Positions 53,285-61,361 of a DNA stretch of 64,000 bases are shown here, in pieces. The stretch covers positions 104,036 to 168,035 of the forward strand of contig CALGIG010000022.1 of NCBI GenBank assembly GCA_937915865.1, written 5' to 3'. Under the pieces are notes generated by a model. That model worked only from the letters and a program-made list of their open reading frames with translations, did not search any database and was not told the DNA's origin. This DNA is from an uncultured Prolixibacteraceae bacterium. Its GTDB lineage: Bacteria > Bacteroidota > Bacteroidia > Bacteroidales > Prolixibacteraceae. Numbering within the stretch: the stretch's first letter is position 1; each line of letters begins with the position of its first letter. The translations under genes were made by a program, and so were the position numbers.

Positions 53285-54007
53285 CTACTTGTAAAAATTC
53301 CTGATTTCATGAAGCGATATTCTCCCTTCATAAATTGCCTTTCCGGTAATTACTCCCGGAACGCCCATCTCATTGAGCTCATGAATGTCTTTCATCGAAG
53401 CAATTCCTCCACTGGCAATAAGTTCCAGGTTGGGGAAACCTTCTATAATTTCTTTGTACAAATCGATACTTGGGCCGGTCAACATGCCATCGCGGGCAAT
53501 GTCGGTAGAGATCACTTTCTGGATTCCTTTTTCAGTATAACTTTCGATAAAATCCAGGATAGGTAACTCCGAAACTTCCTGCCAGCCGCTCACGGCAATC
53601 TTTTTGTCTTTGGCATCGGCTCCCAGAATGATTTTCTCCGGACCATATTTTTCAATCCAGTGCAAGAAAGTTTCTCTATTTTTCACCGCAATACTTCCGC
53701 CGGTTACCATTTGAGCGCCACTTTCAAAAGCAATACGCAAATCGTCGTCCGACTTCAGTCCGCCGCCAAAGTCGATAACCAAACTAGTTTTCGAGGCTAT
53801 CGTTTCCAGCACTTTGTAGTTGACGATGTGTTTGGCTTTTGCGCCATCCAGATCGACCAAATGCAGGCGGGTAATTCCGGCGTCTTCAAACATTTTGGCA
53901 ACCTCCAGCGGGTTTTCGTTGTATACCGTTTTCTGGTTGTAATCGCCTTGCGACAAACGAACGCACTTGGCGTCGATAAGGTCTATGGCTGGGATGATTG
54001 TGATCAT
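53285..54007 (-). CDS. hisA: ProFAR isomerase HisA
   Basis: 240 aa from ATG 54007 (MITIIPAIDLIDAKCVRLSQ). An in-frame ATG at 54061 would translate a GC-rich repeat and is rejected. TIM barrel with catalytic Asp in PAIDLID and in ISTDIARDGMLTGP, and phosphate loops DFGGGL and IASGGI. It opens the ribose of ProFAR to PRFAR, the substrate of HisHF. Confidence 0.97.
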   Translation of the reverse strand: MITIIPAIDLIDAKCVRLSQGDYNQKTVYNENPLEVAKMFEDAGITRLHLVDLDGAKAKHIVNYKVLETIASKTSLVIDFGGGLKSDDDLRIAFESGAQMVTGGSIAVKNRETFLHWIEKYGPEKIILGADAKDKKIAVSGWQEVSELPILDFIESYTEKGIQKVISTDIARDGMLTGPSIDLYKEIIEGFPNLELIASGGIASMKDIHELNEMGVPGVITGKAIYEGRISLHEIRNFYK

Positions 54008-54010
54008 TGG

Positions 54011-54120
54011 AAGCCTCCCCCAACCCCTCCAAAGGAGGGGAGAAAAAAAGCCTCGCCCCAACCCTCTCTCAAGAAGAGAGAGCCACGAAACCTCACCCCA
54101 GCCCTCTCCAAAGGGGAGGG
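54011..54120. repeat. Three GC-rich hairpin repeats upstream of hisA
   Basis: Three tandem, degenerate units each built as GCCTC-CCCAACCC followed by a small hairpin: CCCCTCC-AAA-GGAGGGG (54024-54040), CTCTCTC-AAGAA-GAGAGAG (54064-54082) and CCCTCTCC-AAA-GGGGAGGG (54102-54120). They are REP-like intergenic palindromes, contrasting with the AT-rich spacers of the window. An inverted copy lies at 54189-54205. Confidence 0.7.
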
Positions 54121-54188
54121 AGTAAGAGTGCTGTGCAATAAAAATAGTGTTTCCATTATCTGGTGTTTGAATAATTGTATTCTTTTTT

Positions 54189-54213
54189 CCTCCCCTTTGG
54201 GGAGGTTAGGAGG
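54189..54213. repeat. GC-rich hairpin repeat beside the hisH stop
   Basis: CCTCCCC-TTT-GGGGAGG (54189-54205) followed by TTAGGAGGGG, the reverse-oriented relative of the units at 54011-54120. Confidence 0.65.
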
Positions 54214-54218
54214 GGCTT

Positions 54219-54818
54219 CTATATTTTCAAAAAGTTTTCCAATATCCTCGCTCCCACTGTTCCGCTTTTTTCAGGGTGAAACTGGGTGGCGTAAAAATTG
54301 TCTTTATGAAGCGCCGCGCTAAAAAGATTGATGTAATTACAAATAGCTGCGGTATGTTCGCCAACAGCTGCATAATACGAATGCACGAAATAGACGTACT
54401 GGCTATCGATTGACGGATCAAAAATGCCGCTTTTCAACTGGCTGATACTGTTCCAGCCCATGTGCGGCACCTTGGTCACAAACTCCATTCCAGGTTCAGG
54501 AACGAAGCGCTTTACTCTTTCTTCGAAAATGCCCAAACAAGGCGTATTATTTTCTTCGGAATAACTACACATCAGTTGTAAACCGAGGCAAATGCCTAAA
54601 ACCGGTTGTTTCAGATCAGGAATCAGCTCGTCCAATCCTTGTTCTTTCAGGAATGTCATTGTGGTACTTGCCTCTCCCACTCCCGGGAAAATGACTTTGT
54701 CGGCATTCCGAATTTTGTCGTGGTCACCGGTGATTTCGGCAGAAACGCCCAATCGTAGCAAAGCATTGTTTACTGATTCAATATTCCCGGCGTTGTATTT
54801 TATTATTACAATATTCAT
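54219..54818 (-). CDS. hisH: Imidazole glycerol phosphate synthase glutaminase subunit HisH
   Basis: 199 aa, class I glutamine amidotransferase. The nucleophile Cys is in LGICLGLQLMC and the His-x-Glu pair is in YATQFHPEKSG. It supplies ammonia to HisF. The 211-bp gap to hisA is filled by GC-rich repeats. The upstream 138 bp contain a tRNA gene on the other strand. Confidence 0.97.
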   Translation of the reverse strand: MNIVIIKYNAGNIESVNNALLRLGVSAEITGDHDKIRNADKVIFPGVGEASTTMTFLKEQGLDELIPDLKQPVLGICLGLQLMCSYSEENNTPCLGIFEERVKRFVPEPGMEFVTKVPHMGWNSISQLKSGIFDPSIDSQYVYFVHSYYAAVGEHTAAICNYINLFSAALHKDNFYATQFHPEKSGTVGARILENFLKI

Positions 54819-54878
54819 ATTTTTTTTGTTAGTTAGAGAACAACGAAATCCATCTCTTTCTAAATTTGCAACACAAAC

Positions 54879-54950
54879 GGCGCGTTCTTCTAACGGTTAG
54901 GAATCCGGTTTCTCAATCCGGCAATGGCAGTTCGATTCTGCTACGCGCTA
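54879..54950 (+). tRNA. tRNA-Glu (anticodon CTC)
   Basis: A 72-nt cloverleaf on the plus strand, found by eye. The acceptor stem GGCGCGT pairs with ACGCGCT (first pair G-U), with discriminator A. The D arm TTCT-AACGGTTA-GGAA has A14, G18, G19 and A21. The anticodon arm CCGGT-TTCTCAA-TCCGG places CTC at 34-36 after U33, with one U-U mismatch at 31-39. The T arm is GGCAG-TTCGATT-CTGCT. No CCA is encoded. It lies antisense inside the minus-strand his region. Confidence 0.9.
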
Positions 54951-54956
54951 CTTATT

Positions 54957-55487
54957 TTACTTCAGGAGTTCAGCAATCACCGACTTCATTTCCTGAAACT
55001 CTTCTTCTTTGTAAAGCCTTGTCATGTAAACAATTTTGCCGGTTTTGTCGATTATTACGTTTCGGGTAACACCAGCACCTTTTTCGGCAAATTGATAAAA
55101 TATACTTCCCTTCGGATCGAGCAACAGCGGATAAGTTACCGGGATTTGTTTGGCAAACTCTTTTACCTTTTCAACTGGCTCGTCAAGATCAATTCCGAAG
55201 AGTGCAAAATTCTTGTTGTCTTTATACTTCTTCCAGATGTCGGCTTCAATATGCGGCATTTCCTTGCGGCAAACACCACACCAACTGGCAGTAAATTGCA
55301 ACATTATGATTTTGCCTTTCAAATCAGACATTTTCACAGTTTTGCCATTGGTAGCAGTTGCTGAAAAATCGGGAACCTGCTGACCAATTTTCACGAGATA
55401 GCCGTACTCGGCTGGTATTTCCTTTGCTGGTATTTGAGCCTGAACCGTAGCAGCAAAAAGCATCAAAATAAAAGTCAAGTATTTCAT
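54957..55487 (-). CDS. TlpA-like periplasmic thioredoxin-fold protein
   Basis: 176 aa from ATG 55487, which begins a signal peptide MKYLTFILMLFAATVQAQ; the longer reading from 55538 would bury it and is rejected. AhpC-TSA/TlpA domain with VGQQVPDFSATATNGKTVKM-like start and redox Cys70/Cys73 in FTASWCGVCRKEMP. C-terminal part NVIIDKTGKIVYMTRLYKEE. It is probably a periplasmic thiol-disulphide protein. It is unrelated to histidine and sits between purU and hisH. Confidence 0.88.
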   Translation of the reverse strand: MKYLTFILMLFAATVQAQIPAKEIPAEYGYLVKIGQQVPDFSATATNGKTVKMSDLKGKIIMLQFTASWCGVCRKEMPHIEADIWKKYKDNKNFALFGIDLDEPVEKVKEFAKQIPVTYPLLLDPKGSIFYQFAEKGAGVTRNVIIDKTGKIVYMTRLYKEEEFQEMKSVIAELLK

Positions 55488-55501
55488 TTTAAATAACTTA
55501 A

Positions 55502-55540
55502 AATATCCAATATTGTATAACGAATAACCAATTTCCAATG
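55502..55540. repeat. AT-rich palindromic-type repeat, third copy
   Basis: A related copy of the sequence flanking the four-helix-bundle gene: ATATCCAATATTG and GAATAACCAATTTCCAAT can be read here. It lies between purU and the thioredoxin-like gene. Confidence 0.45.
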
Positions 55541-55555
55541 AGTAGCTTTCTTCCT

Positions 55556-55574
55556 CCTTCCCTTTCGGGGAAGG
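55556..55574. repeat. GC-rich hairpin repeat before purU stop
   Basis: CCTTCCC-TTTC-GGGGAAGG hairpin followed by TCGGGATGGGGC, another member of the GC-rich family seen near hisA. On the minus strand it lies just downstream of the purU reading direction start of the spacer and has an A run (GGGGCTTTTTT on plus) beside it. Confidence 0.55.
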
Positions 55575-55590
55575 TCGGGATGGGGCTTTT

Positions 55591-56463
55591 TTAGCTGAAA
55601 ACTACTGTCCGGTTGTTGTAAACCAGTATTTTATGGTCGATATGTTTACTCACGGCCTTTGAAAGAACAATTTTTTCGAGATCGCGGCCTTTGGCTATCA
55701 GGTTGTTCACCGTATCTTTATGACTAATTCGGGCAACATCTTGCTTAATAATTGGCCCGGCATCGAGTTCGGTTGTCACATAATGACTGGTGGCTCCAAT
55801 AATTTTCACACCACGTTTGTAGGCTGCATGATATGGCTTAGCGCCGACAAATGCTGGTAAAAACGAATGATGAATATTGATGATCCGGTTAGGATAATGT
55901 GTAATAAATTCATCACTAATAATTTGCATATATCGAGCTAACACAATAAAATCGATTTTGTATTTTTCCATCATAGCAATTTCCTGCGCTTCCAGCTCAG
56001 CCTTATTGTCTTTCGTTACAGGAAACATGTGGTATTCGATATCAAATCTGCGGGCAACATCTGCCATATCCGGATGATTACTGATAATGACCGGGATTTC
56101 GACATTCCATTCCCCTGCAGTATAACGCGCCAACAGATCGAACAAACAATGCGACATCTTTGAAACAAAAATTGCCATTCGCGGCCTTTCCTCTGAAAAA
56201 TGAAGTTCGAACGTCATTTTGTGTGTCACAGCAATGAGTGTCGAAAAATAGTCTTTGATTTTAGCTTTAGGGATGTTGAAATTGGCCAAATCCCATTCCA
56301 CACGCATATAGAACAGTCCCTCTTCTCGGTCAACATGCTGATCGAGGTATAAAATATTCCCATTGTTGGAATTGATAAACTCGGTTACCAAAGCCAAAAG
56401 CCCCTGCTTGTCGGGGCAGTGAATCAGGAGAATTGCCGTTGATTTACTTTTATCTATAGTCAT
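55591..56463 (-). CDS. purU: Formyltetrahydrofolate deformylase PurU
   Basis: 290 aa. An N-terminal ACT domain (about 8-85: CPDKQGLLALVTEFINSNNG) is followed by a formyltransferase-like hydrolase domain with RIINIHHSFLPAFVGAKPYH, ATSHYVTTELDAGPII and the Asp/His/Asn catalytic set. It releases formate from 10-formyl-THF and balances the one-carbon pool. Link to histidine: the IGP synthase step yields AICAR, which needs 10-formyl-THF, so co-expression is plausible. 20 nt from hisB. Confidence 0.96.
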   Translation of the reverse strand: MTIDKSKSTAILLIHCPDKQGLLALVTEFINSNNGNILYLDQHVDREEGLFYMRVEWDLANFNIPKAKIKDYFSTLIAVTHKMTFELHFSEERPRMAIFVSKMSHCLFDLLARYTAGEWNVEIPVIISNHPDMADVARRFDIEYHMFPVTKDNKAELEAQEIAMMEKYKIDFIVLARYMQIISDEFITHYPNRIINIHHSFLPAFVGAKPYHAAYKRGVKIIGATSHYVTTELDAGPIIKQDVARISHKDTVNNLIAKGRDLEKIVLSKAVSKHIDHKILVYNNRTVVFS

Positions 56464-56483
56464 GATTAGTTATTTTCAGTAGT

Positions 56484-57605
56484 TTAAAGTGTTCCTTTTG
56501 TCGATGGTAATTCGAAATTAAACACATCTTTTCGAATGGCCATTTTGATGGCTCTGGCCAACGCTTTGAAAATTCCTTCAATTTTATGGTGTTCGTTGGT
56601 TCCTTCCGCCTGAATATTCAGGTTTGCTAAAGCGGTGTCAGAAAACGATTTGAAGAAATGAAAGAACATTTCGGTTGGCATATCGCCCACTTTTTCGCGT
56701 TTGAATTCGGCATCCCAGACAATCCACGGACGACCACCAAAATCGATAGCCACCTGCGCCAGGCAATCATCCATTGGCAAGCAATAGCCGTAACGTTCAA
56801 CGCCGCGCTTGTCGCCCAAAGCCAGCCTGAAAGCTTCGCCTAAAGCCAATCCGGTATCTTCAATGGTGTGGTGCTCGTCCACTTCCAAATCACCGTCCAC
56901 CTGAATACTCAAATTCACTCCCGAATGCCGCGCAATTTGATCAAGCATGTGATCGAAAAAGCCCAGCCCTGTACTGATATTTCCTTTACCTGTCCCGTCA
57001 AGGTTCAGTTCGATGCTGATTTTCGTTTCTTTCGTATTGCGAACCACCGTGGCTGTGCGTTCAGGAGCAGCAACTTTAGCGTAAATTTCGTCCCAGTCGT
57101 TGGTAATCAGTACACAAAATTCAGCCAAACCTTTTTCCTGAAGTTCATTCGCCAACGAGCCATCGTTAATCAAAATTCCTTTCGCGCCAAGGTTCTTAGC
57201 CAGTTGGACGTCAGTAACCCGATCACCAATTACAAAACTATTAGCCAAATCGTAACTTCCATCCAAATATTTGCCCAACATGCCAATTCCCGGCTTTCGG
57301 TTTGACGAATTATCATGCGGGAAATGACGATCAATAAAAATTTCATCGAAAACGACACCTTCCCGTTCAAAAGCCCTCAGGACTTTATTGTGAACCGGCC
57401 AAAAAGTCTCTTCCGGGAAAATTGCCGTGCCCATTCCATCCTGATTAGTTACCATCGCTAGTTCGTACGAAAGATTTTTCGCAATAAAGTGCATGTTACG
57501 AAACACTTTAGGAATAAACTCCAGCTTTTCGTATGAATCGATCTGCTCATCAGCAGTTTCAAAAATCAATGTGCCATCACGGTCGATAAATAAAGCCTTT
57601 TTCAT
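56484..57605 (-). CDS. hisB: Bifunctional histidinol-phosphatase/imidazoleglycerol-phosphate dehydratase HisB
   Basis: 373 aa from ATG 57605 (MKKALFIDRDGTLIFET); an upstream in-frame ATG at 57650 reads through a repeat and is rejected. The N-terminal HAD phosphatase has DRDGTL and GDRVTDVQLAKNLG. The C-terminal dehydratase has the duplicated metal motif DEHHTIEDTGLALGEAF and NEHHKIEGIFKALARAIKMA. It performs steps 6 and 8 of the pathway, so no separate HisN is needed. Confidence 0.97.
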   Translation of the reverse strand: MKKALFIDRDGTLIFETADEQIDSYEKLEFIPKVFRNMHFIAKNLSYELAMVTNQDGMGTAIFPEETFWPVHNKVLRAFEREGVVFDEIFIDRHFPHDNSSNRKPGIGMLGKYLDGSYDLANSFVIGDRVTDVQLAKNLGAKGILINDGSLANELQEKGLAEFCVLITNDWDEIYAKVAAPERTATVVRNTKETKISIELNLDGTGKGNISTGLGFFDHMLDQIARHSGVNLSIQVDGDLEVDEHHTIEDTGLALGEAFRLALGDKRGVERYGYCLPMDDCLAQVAIDFGGRPWIVWDAEFKREKVGDMPTEMFFHFFKSFSDTALANLNIQAEGTNEHHKIEGIFKALARAIKMAIRKDVFNFELPSTKGTL

Positions 57606-57616
57606 AAAAATTAAAT

Positions 57617-57652
57617 TTCCAATAATGAATAACCAATATCGAATATCCAATT
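57617..57652. repeat. AT-rich inverted repeat, copy downstream of the four-helix-bundle gene
   Basis: Reads AATAACCAATATCGAATATCCAAT. It matches, in inverted orientation, the copy at 58029-58065 on the other side of the gene, so the gene is bracketed by related sequences. It overlaps the stop codon of that gene. Confidence 0.6.
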
Positions 57653-58016
57653 ATTTGGACAGTTTTGATTGTGCTGTTTTTACACTTTTTGCAAATATTG
57701 CTATCAGCTCTTCATTCTCCTGAAGAACCGGAGCTATAATTTCTTCTTTTACTAGTCCTTTTCTTCTAAATATCTTAAGGCAAACTTTTGTTTCACGAAG
57801 TTCTTTCAAGAGAATCTGAACTTTATGAATAAAATCCTTTTGCGATTCCCCTGATTGTGCTTCCCCATAAAGTAATGCAGGAGCCGTGCAACTTCTGATT
57901 CCCTGACTTCCCAAATGAATTGCCAACTTTGTATTTGGAAGTTGTTCAATTAAATCACTCACCAAAATTGCAAACTCAATTAACCGATCCTCAAGATCAT
58001 ACTTCTTTGGTTCCAT
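57651..58016 (-). CDS. Four-helix-bundle protein (23S rRNA IVP-like family)
   Basis: 121 aa, all helical. LEDRLIEFAILVSDLIEQLP, LGSQGIRSCTAPALLYGEAQ and the conserved FIHKVQILLKELRETKVCLK are typical of the IVP-type four-helix-bundle proteins that occur in many copies in Bacteroidota, originally noted in 23S rRNA intervening sequences. Function unknown. It sits between hisC and hisB and is bracketed by inverted AT-rich repeats, so it looks like a small inserted cassette. Confidence 0.85.
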   Translation of the reverse strand: MEPKKYDLEDRLIEFAILVSDLIEQLPNTKLAIHLGSQGIRSCTAPALLYGEAQSGESQKDFIHKVQILLKELRETKVCLKIFRRKGLVKEEIIAPVLQENEELIAIFAKSVKTAQSKLSK

Positions 58017-58028
58017 ATTCTGTTTTTT

Positions 58029-58065
58029 TGGTTATTGATTATTCAATATTGGTTATTGGATATTC
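58029..58065. repeat. AT-rich inverted repeat, copy upstream of the four-helix-bundle gene
   Basis: In reverse complement it reads AATAACCAATATTGAATAAT, matching the copy at 57617-57652 across about 20 positions. It fills the spacer between the hisC stop and the four-helix-bundle start. Confidence 0.6.
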
Positions 58066-58066
58066 T

Positions 58067-59098
58067 TTAGATTAATTTCTTCAGCGCTTTTCTAAGCTTT
58101 TTGTTTTCTTTAGGCGAACCAATGGTTATACGTAAACAATCGTCGCACAGAGTTACTTTCGAACGATCGCGAACAATGATTTTCTGCTCAGTCAGGTACT
58201 CATAAATACCTCGGGCATCGTTCATTTTCACCAAAACAAAATTAGCATCCGACGGGTAAACTACCTGAACAAAGGGGAATTTAAACAACTTACGGATCAT
58301 TTTTTCGCGTTCTTCCAGAATAACCTTTACCCACTCTTCTTTTTCCGGAGCTTTGTCCAGCAACTCAAGCGCTTTAGTTTGAGTTAATATATTAATATTA
58401 TACGGATATTTCATTTTATTGAAAACCTCGATGATCCCGGGATGCGCGAAAGCCATTCCAAGACGAATACCCGCCATTCCCCATGCTTTCGAAAAAGTTT
58501 GTAAAACAATCAGGTTAGGATAATTATCCAGTTCCGTCAACAAACTATTTTCCGAGGCAAAATCAATATACGCTTCATCAACAACCACAATACCCTCAAA
58601 ATCATTCAGAAGTTTTACAATCTCGGCTTTATCCAAAAGATTGGCTGTTGGATTATTAGGCGAACAAATAAAAATAGCTTTGGTGTAAAGATTGGCCGCA
58701 TTAAGTAAATCGTCGGCTTTAAACTGATATTCAGCGTTTAGCTTCACTTTGTGAACCTCGACATTATTTATATCTGCGGCTACCTGGTACATCCCATAAG
58801 TTGGATCGATCGACACCACATTATCAACACCCGGTTCGCAAAATGCGCGGAAAATGATGTCGATGGGTTCGTCACTACCATTTCCGAGGAAAATCTTTTC
58901 AGGAGCAACCTGCTTGATCTCCGCAATTTTAGCCTTTACTTCCCATTGCAACGGATCGGGATAACGGTTGTATGGTTTGTTGAACGGGTTCTCGTTGGCA
59001 TCAAGGAAAACCTCGGCTTCGCCCGAAAACTCATCGCGCGCTGATGAATAGGGCTTCAATGCTTTTATGTTATTTCTGAGTAACTTATCTAAGTTCAT
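58067..59098 (-). CDS. hisC: Histidinol-phosphate aminotransferase
   Basis: 343 aa, fold-type I PLP enzyme. FLDANENPFN, GNGSDEPIDIIFRAF, CSPNNPTANL, VVVDEAYIDF and the PLP lysine K204 in TFSKAWGMAGIRLGMA are present, with the C-terminal Arg in CLRITIGSPKENK. It makes histidinol phosphate from imidazole acetol phosphate and glutamate. Confidence 0.97.
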   Translation of the reverse strand: MNLDKLLRNNIKALKPYSSARDEFSGEAEVFLDANENPFNKPYNRYPDPLQWEVKAKIAEIKQVAPEKIFLGNGSDEPIDIIFRAFCEPGVDNVVSIDPTYGMYQVAADINNVEVHKVKLNAEYQFKADDLLNAANLYTKAIFICSPNNPTANLLDKAEIVKLLNDFEGIVVVDEAYIDFASENSLLTELDNYPNLIVLQTFSKAWGMAGIRLGMAFAHPGIIEVFNKMKYPYNINILTQTKALELLDKAPEKEEWVKVILEEREKMIRKLFKFPFVQVVYPSDANFVLVKMNDARGIYEYLTEQKIIVRDRSKVTLCDDCLRITIGSPKENKKLRKALKKLI

Positions 59099-59112
59099 AT
59101 TGGTAGTTTTTG

Positions 59113-59179
59113 AACCACAATAGGCACATAGGGCACATTAGAAATTTTAAAACTATGTATTCTATGTGTCTATGTGGTT
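59113..59179. repeat. Imperfect palindrome between hisD and hisC
   Basis: AACCACAATAGGCACATAG (from 59113) and CTATGTGTCTATGTGGTT (59162-59179) pair with few mismatches around a ~30-nt AT-rich loop. It looks like a third family of intergenic palindromes in this operon. Confidence 0.6.
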
Positions 59180-60465
59180 TATTTATTTATCTCATTCAAT
59201 CTAAGCGTCACCGCGTTCTTATGGGCATCGAGCAATTCGGCAGCGGCCATTTTTTCGATTACCGGTCCAAGACCTTTTATTCCATCTGGAGACATTTCCT
59301 GAAAAGTAATTTTCTTCATGTAACTCTCCAGATTTACTCCGCTGAACGATCTCGCCCAGCCGTTGGTTGGTAACGTATGGTTGGTTCCAGAGGCATAATC
59401 GCCAGCGCTTTCGGGTGTGTAATTCCCGAGAAAAACCGATCCGACGTTTACAATCTTTTCCGCAATATCCATGTAATGTTCCATTGAAATAATCAGGTGT
59501 TCAGGTGCATAAACATTAATCATCTCTATCATTTCGTCAACCGAACCGAGAACTATAACCTGACTATTTAGCAAAGCTTTTTCGGCAATTGCTTTACGCG
59601 GAAGTTCATTCAACTGAGCGATCAATTCTTTTTCAACATGATCAACTAAATCGGTATTGTTGGTTACCAATACTACCTGACTATCGGGTCCATGTTCGGC
59701 CTGAGACAATAAATCGGACGCAATAAATGCCGGATTTGCCGATTGATCAGCCATTACAGCCACTTCCGACGGACCCGCAGGCATATCAATAGCTACATCA
59801 CTTATACTCACCAACTGTTTGGCAGCCATCACATATTGATTGCCGGGACCAAAAATCTTGTCCACTTTCGGAACCACATCCACCCCGTAAGCCATTGCAG
59901 CAATCGCCTGAATTCCTCCGAATTTGAATACTTTGGTCACACCTACATGTTGCGCTGCAAATAGAATCGCAGGATTTACCTTTCCGTTTTTATCAGGAGG
60001 TGTACAAAGTACAATTTCCTTGCACCCCGCAATTTTTGCCGGAATCGACAGCATCAAAACCGTCGAAAACAGCGGCGCCGATCCTCCTGGAATGTACAAA
60101 CCAACCTTTTCGATGGCAACTGGCTTCTGCCAGCACACCACCCCGGGCAATGTCTCCACCCTTTTGGTTTCGGGCATTTGAGCCTGATGAAACTTGAAAA
60201 TATTGTTGGCCGCAACCTCGATTGCGCTCTTCAATTCAGGATTTAACGAGCTGGCAGCTTCGGCAAATTCGCCTTCAGAAACAGTGAAATTCTGAATAAA
60301 CACACCGTCGAACTTTTCGGTGTATTTCTGAATGGCCTGAATTCCGTTTTGCCTGATGTCGGCAAGTATTTGCGAAACCGAAGCCGTGAGTTGGCTCACG
60401 TCAAACATGGGGCGCTTCAGAATCTCGTCCCATTCAACTTTCGGGGGATTGTTAAACCGTTTCAC
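59179..60465 (-). CDS. hisD: Histidinol dehydrogenase
   Basis: 428 aa. Conserved blocks: GVVCWQKPVAIEKVGLYIPG, KIFGPGNQYVMAAKQLV, DMPAGPSEVAVMAD, AQAEHGPDSQ-like zinc region (SQAEHGPDSQVVLV) and YAPEHLII, NTGSVF-like GNYTPESAGDYASGTNHTLP. Zinc- and NAD-dependent oxidation of histidinol to histidine. Its start overlaps the 3-prime end of the EamA gene by 14 nt. Confidence 0.98.
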   Translation of the reverse strand: MKRFNNPPKVEWDEILKRPMFDVSQLTASVSQILADIRQNGIQAIQKYTEKFDGVFIQNFTVSEGEFAEAASSLNPELKSAIEVAANNIFKFHQAQMPETKRVETLPGVVCWQKPVAIEKVGLYIPGGSAPLFSTVLMLSIPAKIAGCKEIVLCTPPDKNGKVNPAILFAAQHVGVTKVFKFGGIQAIAAMAYGVDVVPKVDKIFGPGNQYVMAAKQLVSISDVAIDMPAGPSEVAVMADQSANPAFIASDLLSQAEHGPDSQVVLVTNNTDLVDHVEKELIAQLNELPRKAIAEKALLNSQVIVLGSVDEMIEMINVYAPEHLIISMEHYMDIAEKIVNVGSVFLGNYTPESAGDYASGTNHTLPTNGWARSFSGVNLESYMKKITFQEMSPDGIKGLGPVIEKMAAAELLDAHKNAVTLRLNEINK

Positions 60466-61357
60466 TATTTTTTCTTTTTACAGGTATCAATTTAAGGGCA
60501 ATGGCGTTGCCGGCGAACAGCAATAAAATGCCTGAAAGCGCAACGATTGTCCATTCGTAATTTTCGAAAACCGACGAAATAATAAGCGCTATAACTGGTG
60601 TCAGCAAAGTCGAGTATACAGCTCTATCAGGACCAATATCGCCAACCAGTTTCAGGTAAACCGTGAATGCCACAATTGACCCAAAAACGGCCAGATAAAG
60701 CAACGAAAAAGCGTAGGGCAAAGTTGGCTCGAACGAGAATCTTTTTCCTGAAAGCGGCACCATCAGCATCATGGCCAAACTTCCGTAGGTCATGCTAAAG
60801 GCATTGGTTTGCAACACCGGCAGCTTTTTCGACTGGTTGAATTTCGACAAAATATTTCCGAGCGAAGCCAGAATGATCGATCCCAGGCAAAATAAAAGAG
60901 CAGCGTAACCGATGTTCAAATCCTGCGGACCATTTATTTCGTGGCTGTAAATGAGAACAGTGCCTAGTACTCCCAGAATAGCGCCAACCAAAACTTCTGG
61001 TCTTAACTTTCCTCTAAGCAGGAAATAATTAAAGAAAATATTTGCGAAAATGGATAACGAGAAAATCATCGCAACCACACCACTCGACATGCTCGTTTCG
61101 GCCAGATAAACCAGCCAGTAGTTGAACCCAAACAAAATCAAGCCCTGCAAAGCCATGCGTAGATGCTCCATCCATGTATAACGCATATTCAGTTTCCTGA
61201 TGCCACAAAAGGCAAGGAGTAAAATTCCAGCAATAAAAAAACGATAAGCAACCGACACCAGCGGATCGACCTTTCCCAACTGAAATTTGATGGCAAACCA
61301 GGTTGAACCCCAGATAAAACAGGGTATGATAAAAAATATGATTTGTTTGAGCTTCAT
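60452..61357 (-). CDS. EamA/DMT-family permease
   Basis: 301 aa with ten predicted membrane helices in two EamA repeats (about 5-140 and 150-290). CFIWGSTWFAIKF and VAMIFSLSIFANIFFNY are typical of the drug/metabolite transporter superfamily; a short basic C-terminus is cytoplasmic. The position between hisG and hisD, 4 nt after hisG and overlapping hisD, suggests co-translation and perhaps export of histidine, a related amino acid or an intermediate (inference). Confidence 0.88.
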   Translation of the reverse strand: MKLKQIIFFIIPCFIWGSTWFAIKFQLGKVDPLVSVAYRFFIAGILLLAFCGIRKLNMRYTWMEHLRMALQGLILFGFNYWLVYLAETSMSSGVVAMIFSLSIFANIFFNYFLLRGKLRPEVLVGAILGVLGTVLIYSHEINGPQDLNIGYAALLFCLGSIILASLGNILSKFNQSKKLPVLQTNAFSMTYGSLAMMLMVPLSGKRFSFEPTLPYAFSLLYLAVFGSIVAFTVYLKLVGDIGPDRAVYSTLLTPVIALIISSVFENYEWTIVALSGILLLFAGNAIALKLIPVKRKNSETV

Positions 61358-61361
61358 TCGT

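Noticed and set aside
54008..54061. N-terminal extension of HisA
   Set aside because: It encodes Trp/Gly/Pro-rich residues from the REP-like repeat; HisA proteins start at the MITIIPAID position.
54011..54120. Tandem repeats considered as a CRISPR array
   Set aside because: Units are only three, degenerate, about 35-40 bp apart and self-complementary, with no unique spacers or cas genes.
53660..54322. 220-codon plus-strand frame over hisA and the GC-rich repeats
   Set aside because: Antisense to hisA and part of hisH and translates the repeat units; low-complexity Pro/Lys sequence without family resemblance.
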